Below, one piece after another: positions 24,035-32,351 of a stretch of DNA of 64,000 nucleotides. Within the stretch, counting starts at the first letter, position 1; each line of letters starts with the position of its first letter. The DNA comes from Clostridiales bacterium (GTDB lineage Bacteria > Bacillota > Clostridia > Christensenellales > Pumilibacteraceae), in assembly GCA_014799665.1 (NCBI GenBank), contig JAAVHP010000002.1:104379-168378 (forward strand), in the 5' to 3' direction. The translations under genes were made by a program, and so were the position numbers. The notes beneath the pieces are model-generated. The model saw only the letters and a program-made list of their open reading frames with translations, had not been told where the DNA came from and ran no database searches.

Positions 24035-24919
24035 ATGGAACTTCGCGAACTGAAATATTTTCTTGCGGTTGCCCGCGAAGAAAATATCAGCAAAGCCGCG
24101 GAATATCTTTTTATAACACAACCGAGTCTGACGCGGCAGATTCAGAATATGGAAACCGAAATCGGTCAACCGCTTTTTATTCGTGCGGGGCGTAAAATGC
24201 TTTTAACCGAAGCAGGGCTTCTTCTTCGTAAACGCGCCGAAGAAATTGTAGAGTTGTACGAAAAAGCCGAACACGAGTGGTTAAACCTTTCCGATGACGT
24301 GAGCGGTGAAATTTATATCGGTGGCGGCGAAAGCTACGGTATGACGATTTTAATTGACGTTATAAACGAGATGCGGAAAACTTACCCGCATATCAAAGTA
24401 AACCTTTACAGTGGCGATATGGTTGACGTGTGCGAACGACTTGATAAAGGACTTCTCGATTTCGGACTTTTAATGCAACCCGCAGATCTTACAAAGTATG
24501 AAAACCTAAGACTGCCTTACGTTGACACTTGGGGGCTTTTAATGCACAAAGACCACCCGCTTGCTCAAAAAGAATTTATCATACCCGAAGATTTAAGCGA
24601 CATACCTATTGTCGTTTCAAGACACTCACTCCCGAAAAGCTATCTGACCGAATGGTACAAAAACGCTGAAAATATCAACGTGATGGGAACTTACAATCTT
24701 TTGCACAATGCGTCCTATATAGCGGAAAGCAAAATCGGATGCGTTCTATGTCTCGATAAACTCATAAACACGACAGGCAAAAGTAACCTTACGTTCCGTC
24801 CGCTCCACCCGTCTCTTGAAGTACAGCTTGACGTCGTATGGAAAAAATATCAGGTATTTTCCAAAGCTGCTCAAATCTTCCTGAAATATTTGAATAATAA
24901 AATCACAAACTTAAAGTAG
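24035..24919 (+). CDS. LysR-family transcriptional regulator
   Basis: 294 residues, standard LTTR length. The N-terminal winged HTH is MELRELKYFLAVAREENISKAAEYLFITQPSLTRQIQNMETEIGQPLF. Residues about 90-294 form the periplasmic-binding-like effector domain (GEIYIGGGESYGMTILIDVINEMRKTYPHIKVNLYSGD). It is divergent from the acetyltransferase/flavodoxin-lipoprotein operon, with 160 bases between starts. By the usual LTTR arrangement it probably activates that operon in response to a small ligand. The ribosome-binding site is weak. Confidence 0.92.
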   Translation: MELRELKYFLAVAREENISKAAEYLFITQPSLTRQIQNMETEIGQPLFIRAGRKMLLTEAGLLLRKRAEEIVELYEKAEHEWLNLSDDVSGEIYIGGGESYGMTILIDVINEMRKTYPHIKVNLYSGDMVDVCERLDKGLLDFGLLMQPADLTKYENLRLPYVDTWGLLMHKDHPLAQKEFIIPEDLSDIPIVVSRHSLPKSYLTEWYKNAENINVMGTYNLLHNASYIAESKIGCVLCLDKLINTTGKSNLTFRPLHPSLEVQLDVVWKKYQVFSKAAQIFLKYLNNKITNLK

Positions 24920-25086
24920 AGCGGATGATTTCAAACAGCATTGAAAAATAATAAGAACAAACCGCTACATACGGTAACGGCTTTCTTATGACAAAAAAGT
25001 CGATCAATACGATAGTGACATATCGACCAACTTTTATGGTACACCACCTTGAACGTAAATTGAGCGGTTTTGTTCCGTTTTTTGCT

Positions 25087-26844
25087 TTATTCTGTCGTTA
25101 TACTGAAAGAAACACCATAGATAACAACACCCACCGAATCAGTTACATAATCACCCTTTTTGTTTATATGTTCTTTAATGTCAACTGATAGCAAGTAAAC
25201 ATCTCTACCTTTACTTTCATAAAACAACTGTCGAGCCAAAGGGGTTCTAACATTGTTATTATCGTTCAACCAAATTGGTTTCGTTTTTATCTCTAATACT
25301 TTTGTCGGCGATGACAAATCGCACAATGCAAGAACTTTTCTATCGTCAGAAATACATAGCTCTTGACTCATAATTGCTTCGTCTTTGAAAATTTCGTTTT
25401 TAATGTACTCAAAAACACCTTTCAAATTTTCCATAACCAACTTAGTAACTCTGTTCACTTCCGCAATATACTCATCATTTTCTCTATCCAAAGACTTTAT
25501 TGTTCCATCGGCTTGCGCTACGACAGGCATTTCACGAAAAGGACTTTTTAACGACCATACGTATTCTAACTGCTGATTGTTTTGTGATAAAAATAAAGAA
25601 TTATCTTGCTTATTAACATTTAATTCAGCGTTTATTCCATTTTCAAGAGCAATGCCGGTTATATTAGTTGGAAATTTTTTAATTAAACCCAATATACTTT
25701 TGGGAAAAGAGTATTTGTATATTTCTGAACAGAGCGCTGTTGGTGGAGCATTTATTTTTGCGATTGTTTCCAATTCGGGATTAGAATTAAGATAAGATAC
25801 TGGTATAATATATTTTTCGTTCCACCTATACAAATGGTTGTTTCTAAAAAACAGTCTCCCGTCTTTTACTTTTTCAAACAGTTTCCATTCTAAAATACAG
25901 TCATTCTGCGACGAGTGCGTTTCTTGTACTCCGTCTATTCCAAAAAGCATACAAAGATTATCCTTTGTCATTTGACCTTCATAGCCATATCCAGCACGGG
26001 GCAAAAAAGACTTGATATTTTCATATTGTAAATCTTCAAAACCATTAAGATTGTGCCTTTTGCAATAATTAGTTAGAAATGTAAAATCAAAAGTTCCTTT
26101 ACCGCCACTAAATGATAATAAAATTCTATCTTTTAGGTGAAAGAAATCAATAATATTATCTACTTCGCTTTGGGTCATATGTGATACACTCGATAGCTGT
26201 TTATCTGTAATACCGTGTATCCAACCAGTTAAAACTAACGGTTGCAGTTCAAGCGGAAATAATCTATTATAGCAAATACCAGTACAAGGGTCAAAAATAG
26301 ATAAAGATAACAAATCATCATTGGCTTTTCGCACCCCATTTGTTTCTACGTCAAATACAACATATTTGTTTTCCGAATTGTCAACAACTGCTTTGTATCC
26401 AGTTTCCACTAAGCATTCTTCAAATCTTATAGGTTCAGGGGTTTTAGGTAGCTTATACTTGGGAAGTAATTTTATTGCTTCCATTAAATTCTTAATAGCT
26501 TCATCTGCTTTTTTGCTACGCTTATGCTCTTTTTTATAATCTTGCAATTCATTAAGCCGCTTATTAAATAGGTCATATTCCGTCACACCGTCTCTTAATG
26601 CAACTTGTATTTGCTCTAATTTTTCAGAATAATCCCACCCATAATTTGTCAACATAAACCCATACGAGATTGAAATGAGTTTATCCGAAGTGAATTTATA
26701 ATATAGGCTATCCGTTGATGGGCGCTTTTTTCCTTTCCATAAATGACCTTTTGCATATATAAGATAATCATTATCATCTAAAAACTCTTGAATTGAAACA
26801 AGCGTAATCTTTGGGTCTTTTGAAAATTTTTTGCGAGCCTTCAT
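25087..26844 (-). CDS. DnaQ-like (DEDDh) 3'-5' exonuclease-domain protein, AT-rich
   Basis: 585 residues. Residues about 160-330 form an RNase T/DnaQ-type exonuclease: YVVFDVETNG (Asp-x-Glu), TFDFTFLTNYC (second Asp) and THSSQNDCILEW (His...Asp), so all four acidic residues and the histidine are present. The N-terminal about 150 residues (SIQEFLDDNDYLIYAKGHLW) and C-terminal about 230 residues match nothing I recognise. It is not a polymerase III subunit. Base composition is clearly more AT-rich than neighbouring genes, which suggests recent acquisition. It stands alone between lysR and the tRNA-Arg region. A defence or element-maintenance role is possible but unproven. Confidence 0.75.
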   Translation of the reverse strand: MKARKKFSKDPKITLVSIQEFLDDNDYLIYAKGHLWKGKKRPSTDSLYYKFTSDKLISISYGFMLTNYGWDYSEKLEQIQVALRDGVTEYDLFNKRLNELQDYKKEHKRSKKADEAIKNLMEAIKLLPKYKLPKTPEPIRFEECLVETGYKAVVDNSENKYVVFDVETNGVRKANDDLLSLSIFDPCTGICYNRLFPLELQPLVLTGWIHGITDKQLSSVSHMTQSEVDNIIDFFHLKDRILLSFSGGKGTFDFTFLTNYCKRHNLNGFEDLQYENIKSFLPRAGYGYEGQMTKDNLCMLFGIDGVQETHSSQNDCILEWKLFEKVKDGRLFFRNNHLYRWNEKYIIPVSYLNSNPELETIAKINAPPTALCSEIYKYSFPKSILGLIKKFPTNITGIALENGINAELNVNKQDNSLFLSQNNQQLEYVWSLKSPFREMPVVAQADGTIKSLDRENDEYIAEVNRVTKLVMENLKGVFEYIKNEIFKDEAIMSQELCISDDRKVLALCDLSSPTKVLEIKTKPIWLNDNNNVRTPLARQLFYESKGRDVYLLSVDIKEHINKKGDYVTDSVGVVIYGVSFSITTE

Positions 26845-26940
26845 ATTATTTTTCCTACGTTATTAGCGATTATTTTTTATTATAGCAAAATCTAACTTGT
26901 TTTTCAAGTACATACACTAATAAAAGGATTTTGGCACTAT

Positions 26941-26997
26941 GGCGGGTGCTTGATATATAACAAGTGCGCCGCTACGCAGCGCAATCAAGCACCCGCC
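26941..26997. other. Large hairpin upstream of the exonuclease gene
   Basis: 14-bp perfect arms GGCGGGTGCTTGAT/ATCAAGCACCCGCC enclosing TGCGC...GCGCA. The gap from 26845 to tRNA-Arg otherwise holds no convincing gene; GC-rich sequence at 26997-27150 has no coding pattern that I trust. Confidence 0.6.
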
Positions 26998-27175
26998 GCA
27001 ACGAAAAGACCGAACGACAAAACCGAAACGCCGAGCGCCCAAAGACAACGCCGCTGAACCGCTTGGCGTTTGCCTTTGACGTTAACAGTCTAACACACTT
27101 CTTGCTCACGTCAAGTGGCTTTCTTGGCACAAACCGCCGTTGCGGCACGCTTGCGCACGATAAAATTAGGCAAGC

Positions 27176-27215
27176 AAAAAGCCTAAACTAAACTTGATTG
27201 CAGTTCAATTTAGGC
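27176..27215 (-). terminator. Terminator of tRNA-Arg
   Basis: Minus strand GCCTAAA...TTTAGGC with paired AACTGCAATCAAGTT interior, then TTTTT; seven bases after the tRNA. Confidence 0.75.
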
Positions 27216-27221
27216 TTAGAG

Positions 27222-27298
27222 TGGTACACCCGACAAGATTCGAACTTGCGACCCTCAGAATCGGAATCTGATACTCTATCCAACTGAGCTACGGGTGC
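27222..27298 (-). tRNA. tRNA-Arg(CCG)
   Basis: 77 bases with encoded CCA. Acceptor GCACCCG/CGGGTGT, D-arm GCTC...GAGT, anticodon stem TCAGA/TCTGA with loop TTCCGAT (anticodon CCG), T-arm with TTCGAAT. Preceded on its 5' side by three truncated tRNA copies. Confidence 0.93.
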
Positions 27299-27664
27299 TT
27301 ATTCCCTCTCCTTTTACAGAGAGGGATTTTTATTGTGTTTTTGTTTTGCTGTTTGGGCAGTATCGTCACCCGACACTGACAACTGAGCTACGGGTGCTTA
27401 TTCCCTCTCCTTTTACAGAGAGGGTTTTTTATTGTGTTTTTGTTTTGCTGTTTGGGCAGTATCGTCACCCGACACTGACAACTGAGCTACGAGTGCTTAT
27501 TCCCTCTCCTTTTACAGAGAGGGTTTTTTGTTGTGTTTTTGTTTTGCCGTTTAGGCAGTATCGTCACCCGACACTGACAACTGAGCTACGGGTGCTTATT
27601 TCCTCTCCTTTTACAGAGAGGAATTTTTATTGTGTTTTTGTTCTGCTGTTTGGGCAGTATCGTC
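27299..27664 (-). repeat. 99-bp tandem repeat containing truncated tRNA-Arg copies
   Basis: Three full units and a partial fourth, period exactly 99 (unit starts 27299, 27398, 27497, 27596). Each unit has a CCCTCTC/GAGAGGG hairpin and, at 27367-27397, 27466-27496 and 27565-27595, a 31-base tRNA remnant. On the minus strand the remnant is the first 18 bases of tRNA-Arg (GCACCCGTAGCTCAGTTG) joined through TCAG to the acceptor 3' strand TGTCGGGTG. The middle copy has one substitution (GCACTCG). Confidence 0.9.
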
Positions 27665-27678
27665 GCCAAGCTATGCGC

Positions 27679-27706
27679 ACAAAAGCTCCCGAAAGAGAGC
27701 TTTTGT
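27679..27706. terminator. Hairpin terminator after the glycogen operon
   Basis: ACAAAAGCTC/GAGCTTTTGT, eight-base loop, 42 bases after the GH13 stop. The T-run is within the stem, so efficiency is uncertain. Confidence 0.55.
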
Positions 27707-27735
27707 ATTATATCATTAATTTTTTGATATGACAA
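27707..27735 (-). promoter_or_regulatory. Possible promoter for the tRNA-Arg array
   Basis: Minus strand TTGTCA (27735-27730), 17 bp, TATAAT (27712-27707). Transcription would run through the hairpin and the tRNA-derived repeats into tRNA-Arg. Confidence 0.6.
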
Positions 27736-27747
27736 CCGATTTAACGA

Positions 27748-29619
27748 TTATTTTTTCTTTTGCGGTTTTTCGGGTATAACCGTTTGCTTGGTGGCTTTAA
27801 TAATAGCTACGCTCTTATCGTCGACCTTGCCCTTGAACGGCTTATACGTCATCAAGTCGGTGTACTCGGTCTCAGGCAATTCGGGAGTATACTCGCTGCC
27901 CGAGTTATTGACGATAACATATATTATTTCATTCCCAAGCTTGCGCTTGAAGAACATTACGCCGTGATCGGCGTCGATAGCGCAGTACCTGCCGTGCGCA
28001 AAGATCTCGCGCTCGTTAGTTCTTACCGCGCCAAGCTTTTTATACCATTTGAGCAATTCCTTATCGGCTTCGCCCCAAGGATAGCACTTTCTATTGAACG
28101 GGTCCTCGAAGCCTTCCATGCCGACCTCGTCGCCGTAATACACGCAAGGCACGCCCGGAAGCGTATACTGCAACGCCGACGCGAGCTTGACGAGCTTACT
28201 CGCTTCTTCCCTGTTCTTGACCTTAGCCGTCGCCTTATCCTCTTTGCACTCGATATGTCCGTTATCGCCGAGCACCGTCATGAGCCTTGCCGTGTCGTGG
28301 TTGCCGAGCACGTTCATCAGGCTGTCGAGCGCGTGCTTGGGATAGTTGTTTATCACAAACGCGACGGTATTATTGAGCCGCGCACTGTCGCCGCAACGCA
28401 CGAAGTTAAGTATGTCTTCCTTGAACGGATAGTTGGTTACGCTGTCGAGCTTGCCGTCGGCGATAAAGCTCCGTCTTACGCCGTCGATAATAGGATTGGA
28501 CGCGTCGACGAACAACTCGCCGTAAACGAGCGCGTCGGCGTTTTCCTTCTTGACCGCTTTTGCGCAGTGCGCGATAAACTCGTCGCCGAGCTGGTCGCAG
28601 ACGTCCAGTCTCCAACCGCCCAAGCCCATACGCGTCCAGTAGCGAATAACGCCTTCCTGCCCGTTGACGAACTCGTCGAACATAGCGTTCTGCGGATCGG
28701 TCGTCGGCATGATATCGATATTATATCTGCACTCGTAATCGTTGTTCCAGTTCCTGAACTTGTACCACGGATAGTACGGCGACTTGACCGACTGGTACGC
28801 GCCGACGCTATCATAACCGCCGTGCTTATTGAAGTAAATACTGTCGTCGCCCGTGTGCGAGAACACGCCGTCGAGAATGATCTTGATACCGCGCTTATTC
28901 GCTTTCTTGATAAGGTCTTTAAGATCGTCGATAGTGCCGAAATCGCTGTCCACGCGCATATAGTTGCCGACGTCGTACTTATGATTGGAATGCGCCTCGA
29001 ATATAGGCGTAAGGCAAACGCAAGTCACGCCGAGGTTTTTGAGGTATGTAAGCTTCTTGGTTATGCCTTTGAGATTGCCGCCGAAGAAATCAACGTTGGC
29101 TATCCTGCCCTCGCCGTCCGCACGGAACTCGGGCACGCCGCCCCAGTCCTCGCGGTAAGACGCATAGCTCTTGGTCTTGTTGCGCTCGCCGCCGATAAAG
29201 AACCTATCGGGCATGATCTCGTACATGACGCCGCCGTCGACAAACGTGGGCGCGTACTCGTCCGCCGTAACGGTAAGCTGCCAATCGCTGCCCTTGCCGA
29301 GAAGCGCGTGAAGATCGTCGCCGCCGCCGACGCGGTAGGTCTGCTCGTCGGTCTGGATATCGAAGTGATAGAAGTACACGCCCGAGCTCGTGACCTTGAC
29401 GGTTATCGAATAGGTATACTCGCCGTCCTCGTCCTTAACGCAGTTCATCGCGTAGCGCACAGGGTCTTCGCCGTGCTTTGTGAGAACGAGGAAAACCTCG
29501 GACGGGTTTTGCGGGCGCGTGAATTTAAGCGTAAGGCTTACGGGTTCGCCCACCGTGACCGCGCCCGTAGGCGTTTTGTACTTTTCGCAATTGGGAAAGA
29601 ACGATACAGTTTTATTCAT
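27748..29619 (-). CDS. GH13 alpha-glucan hydrolase (neopullulanase/cyclomaltodextrinase-like), cytosolic
   Basis: 623 residues, no signal peptide. The N-terminal about 130 residues form a beta-sandwich (CBM34-like) domain, followed by the (beta/alpha)8 barrel. Conserved regions: LTPIFEAHSNHKYDV, DGVFSHTG (region I), GWRLDVCDQL with the nucleophile Asp (II), ALVYGELFVD with the acid Glu (III) and NVLGNHDTARL (IV). The C-terminal beta domain ends in a short Lys-rich tail. Such intracellular enzymes cleave maltodextrins released from glycogen. Last gene of the glgB-glgA-glgP operon, consistent with a debranching or dextrin-clearing role. Confidence 0.88.
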   Translation of the reverse strand: MNKTVSFFPNCEKYKTPTGAVTVGEPVSLTLKFTRPQNPSEVFLVLTKHGEDPVRYAMNCVKDEDGEYTYSITVKVTSSGVYFYHFDIQTDEQTYRVGGGDDLHALLGKGSDWQLTVTADEYAPTFVDGGVMYEIMPDRFFIGGERNKTKSYASYREDWGGVPEFRADGEGRIANVDFFGGNLKGITKKLTYLKNLGVTCVCLTPIFEAHSNHKYDVGNYMRVDSDFGTIDDLKDLIKKANKRGIKIILDGVFSHTGDDSIYFNKHGGYDSVGAYQSVKSPYYPWYKFRNWNNDYECRYNIDIMPTTDPQNAMFDEFVNGQEGVIRYWTRMGLGGWRLDVCDQLGDEFIAHCAKAVKKENADALVYGELFVDASNPIIDGVRRSFIADGKLDSVTNYPFKEDILNFVRCGDSARLNNTVAFVINNYPKHALDSLMNVLGNHDTARLMTVLGDNGHIECKEDKATAKVKNREEASKLVKLASALQYTLPGVPCVYYGDEVGMEGFEDPFNRKCYPWGEADKELLKWYKKLGAVRTNEREIFAHGRYCAIDADHGVMFFKRKLGNEIIYVIVNNSGSEYTPELPETEYTDLMTYKPFKGKVDDKSVAIIKATKQTVIPEKPQKKK

Positions 29620-29748
29620 AAATGCTCCTTAATGCCAACTCTCGCAAGGTTTTTGCGAGAGCCGATAAATGATATAAAGCTTATTCAACCTTATAATATA
29701 TTAACTTAAAAGTTTCTTGGTTACTTCTTTTCAAAGAAGTAACGAAAA

Positions 29749-32172
29749 TTATTTCTTAACTTTTTTAAGCGCCCAGATATTCTTAGCATAATCGTTGATC
29801 GACCTATCGGACGAGAAGATACCCGCCTTGGCGATATTGACGAACGCCATCTTGTTCCACTTAGCGGTATCGGCGTAAGCCTTGCCCATCTTGTCGGCGG
29901 CGCTGAGGTAATCGTCGAAATCGAGCAAGCACATATACGGGTCGGCGACCTGATAGCTGCCGAGAATGAGATAGTCGGCAATATCGGAGAAGCTCTCGCC
30001 GTCGAAGCCCACGCGGAGCCTATCGACAACGCGCTTAATCTGGTCGTTATGCGCGTAAATATTAGACGAGTTATAGCCCGCACGCCACGCGCGCTCGACT
30101 TCCTCGGTTTTAAGCCCGAAGATGAAGATGTTATCGTCGCCGACGTACTCGCCGATCTCGACGTTCGCGCCGTCGAGCGTGCCGAGCGTGACCGCACCGT
30201 TTATCATGAACTTCATGTTGGACGTGCCCGACGCTTCCTTACCGGCGAGCGAAATCTGTTCGCTGACCTCTGACGCGGGAATGAGGTGCTCCGCCTGCGT
30301 AACGTTGTAGTTCTCTACGAACATAACGTCAAGCTTGCTCTTGATAGCGGGGTTCTTTTGAATCTCTTTCGACAAGCAGTTGATAAGCTGAATAATGCGC
30401 TTGGCGTGCATATAGCTGCCCGCGGCTTTCGCGCCGAATATAAAGGTCTGCGGCGCGACCTGCTTATTGGGATCGTCCAAAAGTTCGAGGTAGTAATGCA
30501 CTATTTTGAGCACATTCAAAAGCTGACGCTTATACTCGTGCAAACGCTTGATCTGCGTATCGAAGCGCGATTCGGGATTGAGCACGAAGCCCGTCGTCTT
30601 TTTGATATACTCGGCGTAATCCTTTTTGTTCGCCTGCTTGATCTTGCCGATCTTGTCGAGCACGGTCTTGTCGTTTGCGAACTTCATAAGGTTAGCGAGC
30701 TGTTCGGGCTTGGTGTAGAAGTCCGCACCGATAAGCTCGGTAATGAGCGCGGCGAGCCGCGGGTTGGACTGGATGAGCCAGCGACGGTGCGTGATACCGT
30801 TAGTCACGTTGGTGAACTTGTCGGGATAGATCTCGCTGAACTCGCTGAATATCGTGTCCTTGATTATATCGCTATGCAGCGCCGAAACGCCGTTGACCTT
30901 TTGCGAGCCGATAACGCAAAGGTTAGCCATTTTGACCTGATTGTTATGGAGTATACGCATCGCGTCGATCTTGCGCCCGTCGGCGTGATCCTGTTCGAGC
31001 GCGGTGACGAACCTGCGGTTGATCTCGCAAGTGATAGCATAGATACGCGGGAGCACGGTGCGGAACATATTCTCGTCCCACTTTTCGAGCGCTTCCGCCA
31101 TGACGGTGTGGTTGGTGTAGTTGACCGTGCGGATAGTGATATCCCACGCTTCGTCCCACGAGAAGCCGTGCTCGTCCATGAGCAAGCGCATAAGCTCGGG
31201 AATAGCGAGCGCGGGGTGGGTGTCGTTAGCGTGAATGACCGCCTTGTCGGGCAGGTTTTTAAGGCTCTTGTAAAGGCGCAGGTGGTCTTTGATAATGCTC
31301 TGCAACGACGCCGAAACAAGGAAGTATTCCTGTTGCAGCCGAAGCTGCTTGCCCTGGCTATGGTCGTCGCCGGGATACAGGACTTTGGAAATGAGCTCGG
31401 CTTCCTTGTCGCGCTGCATCGCTTTTTCGTACTCGCCGCGCGAGAACGAGTGCATATCGAACTGCGTAGTCGAAGCGGACGACCAAAGCCTGAGAACGCT
31501 TACGCCGGCATTGTCGCCGTAGCCCGAGATCATAACGTCGTACGCGAGCGCGTCCACGCTGTCGCAATCGACGTAGCGCACGTGCATTCTGCCGTTCTCC
31601 TCGCGCTCCTCGACGCGTCCGCCGAAGTTGACGGTAAACCGCTTATCCGAGCGCGGCATCATCCACACCTCGCCGCTCGGCAGCCACATATCGGGCAGCT
31701 CGACCTGCTGGTTGTCGACAATGCGCTGACGGAACAAGCCGTACTGGTATTTAATTGTAAAGCCCATTGCGGGATAGTTGAGGGTAGCAAGACTGTCCAT
31801 AAAGCAGGACGCAAGCCTGCCGAGACCGCCGTTACCAAGTCCCGCGTCGCTCTCGCGCTCGAAAATGTCGTCGAGCGAGAACTTCATATTTTTAAGGCAT
31901 TCCTTGAACTGATCGGTGAGCCCGAGGTTGAACAGATTGTTTTTGAGCGATCTGCCGATAAGGAATTCCATGCAAAGGTAATACACGCGTTTATACTTGC
32001 CGTTGGCTATACGCGCGTTATTCTCCTGCTTCTTTTGGAGCAGAAGGTCGCGAACTACCAGTGAAACCGCCTTGTATATTTGATCATCGGTCGCTTTATC
32101 GGGAGTGATAGCAAAGTATCGGGCGAGCTTATCAAGTACAAGTTCCTGCACTTCATTGGTTGTCTTATTCAT
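29749..32172 (-). CDS. glgP: Glycogen/maltodextrin phosphorylase
   Basis: 807 residues, normal length. The pyridoxal-phosphate lysine region is EASGTSNMKFMINGAVTLGTLDGANVEI. Other family landmarks are YYLCMEFLIGRSL, NGGLGRLASCFMDSLATL and HANDTHPALAIPELMRLL. It releases glucose-1-phosphate from the non-reducing ends of glycogen, cytosolic. It follows glgA by 179 bases and precedes the GH13 hydrolase by 129, all on the minus strand. The gap after this gene holds a family-B hairpin (about 29706-29745). No regulatory phosphorylation site is expected in bacterial forms. Confidence 0.95.
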   Translation of the reverse strand: MNKTTNEVQELVLDKLARYFAITPDKATDDQIYKAVSLVVRDLLLQKKQENNARIANGKYKRVYYLCMEFLIGRSLKNNLFNLGLTDQFKECLKNMKFSLDDIFERESDAGLGNGGLGRLASCFMDSLATLNYPAMGFTIKYQYGLFRQRIVDNQQVELPDMWLPSGEVWMMPRSDKRFTVNFGGRVEEREENGRMHVRYVDCDSVDALAYDVMISGYGDNAGVSVLRLWSSASTTQFDMHSFSRGEYEKAMQRDKEAELISKVLYPGDDHSQGKQLRLQQEYFLVSASLQSIIKDHLRLYKSLKNLPDKAVIHANDTHPALAIPELMRLLMDEHGFSWDEAWDITIRTVNYTNHTVMAEALEKWDENMFRTVLPRIYAITCEINRRFVTALEQDHADGRKIDAMRILHNNQVKMANLCVIGSQKVNGVSALHSDIIKDTIFSEFSEIYPDKFTNVTNGITHRRWLIQSNPRLAALITELIGADFYTKPEQLANLMKFANDKTVLDKIGKIKQANKKDYAEYIKKTTGFVLNPESRFDTQIKRLHEYKRQLLNVLKIVHYYLELLDDPNKQVAPQTFIFGAKAAGSYMHAKRIIQLINCLSKEIQKNPAIKSKLDVMFVENYNVTQAEHLIPASEVSEQISLAGKEASGTSNMKFMINGAVTLGTLDGANVEIGEYVGDDNIFIFGLKTEEVERAWRAGYNSSNIYAHNDQIKRVVDRLRVGFDGESFSDIADYLILGSYQVADPYMCLLDFDDYLSAADKMGKAYADTAKWNKMAFVNIAKAGIFSSDRSINDYAKNIWALKKVKK

Positions 32173-32351
32173 AGGTCCTCCGTAGTCGAAATTTAGAATT
32201 AAAAATTACTGACTTGTTATTGTGGCATTGACCAAACTGCGAAGACGCGTCGTAGGCAAGGAAAGGGCAAATTTTCGACGTGGAGTGCACTTCGGGTACA
32301 TGACCCGAGAAGATTCGCCACTGCCGCCGCATACGGCGATGTATTCGCGGC

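Noticed and set aside
26964..27191. 75-codon frame in the tRNA-Arg 3' flank
   Set aside because: No ribosome-binding site, low-complexity composition, and it crosses the tRNA terminator.
27295..27732. Open frame of 145 codons with a repeated peptide
   Set aside because: It is the read-through of a 99-bp tandem repeat (a multiple of three) derived from tRNA and hairpin sequence; there is no ribosome-binding site and no protein-like composition.
27760..29709. Long plus-strand frames opposite the GH13, glgP, amylase and nrdD genes (for example 28-30 kb, 30.3-32.1 kb, 38.4-40.7 kb, 48.1-49.9 kb)
   Set aside because: They are antisense to genes with clear catalytic motifs, and their Val/Arg/Glu-rich composition is what the third-position GC bias of the real gene gives on the other strand.
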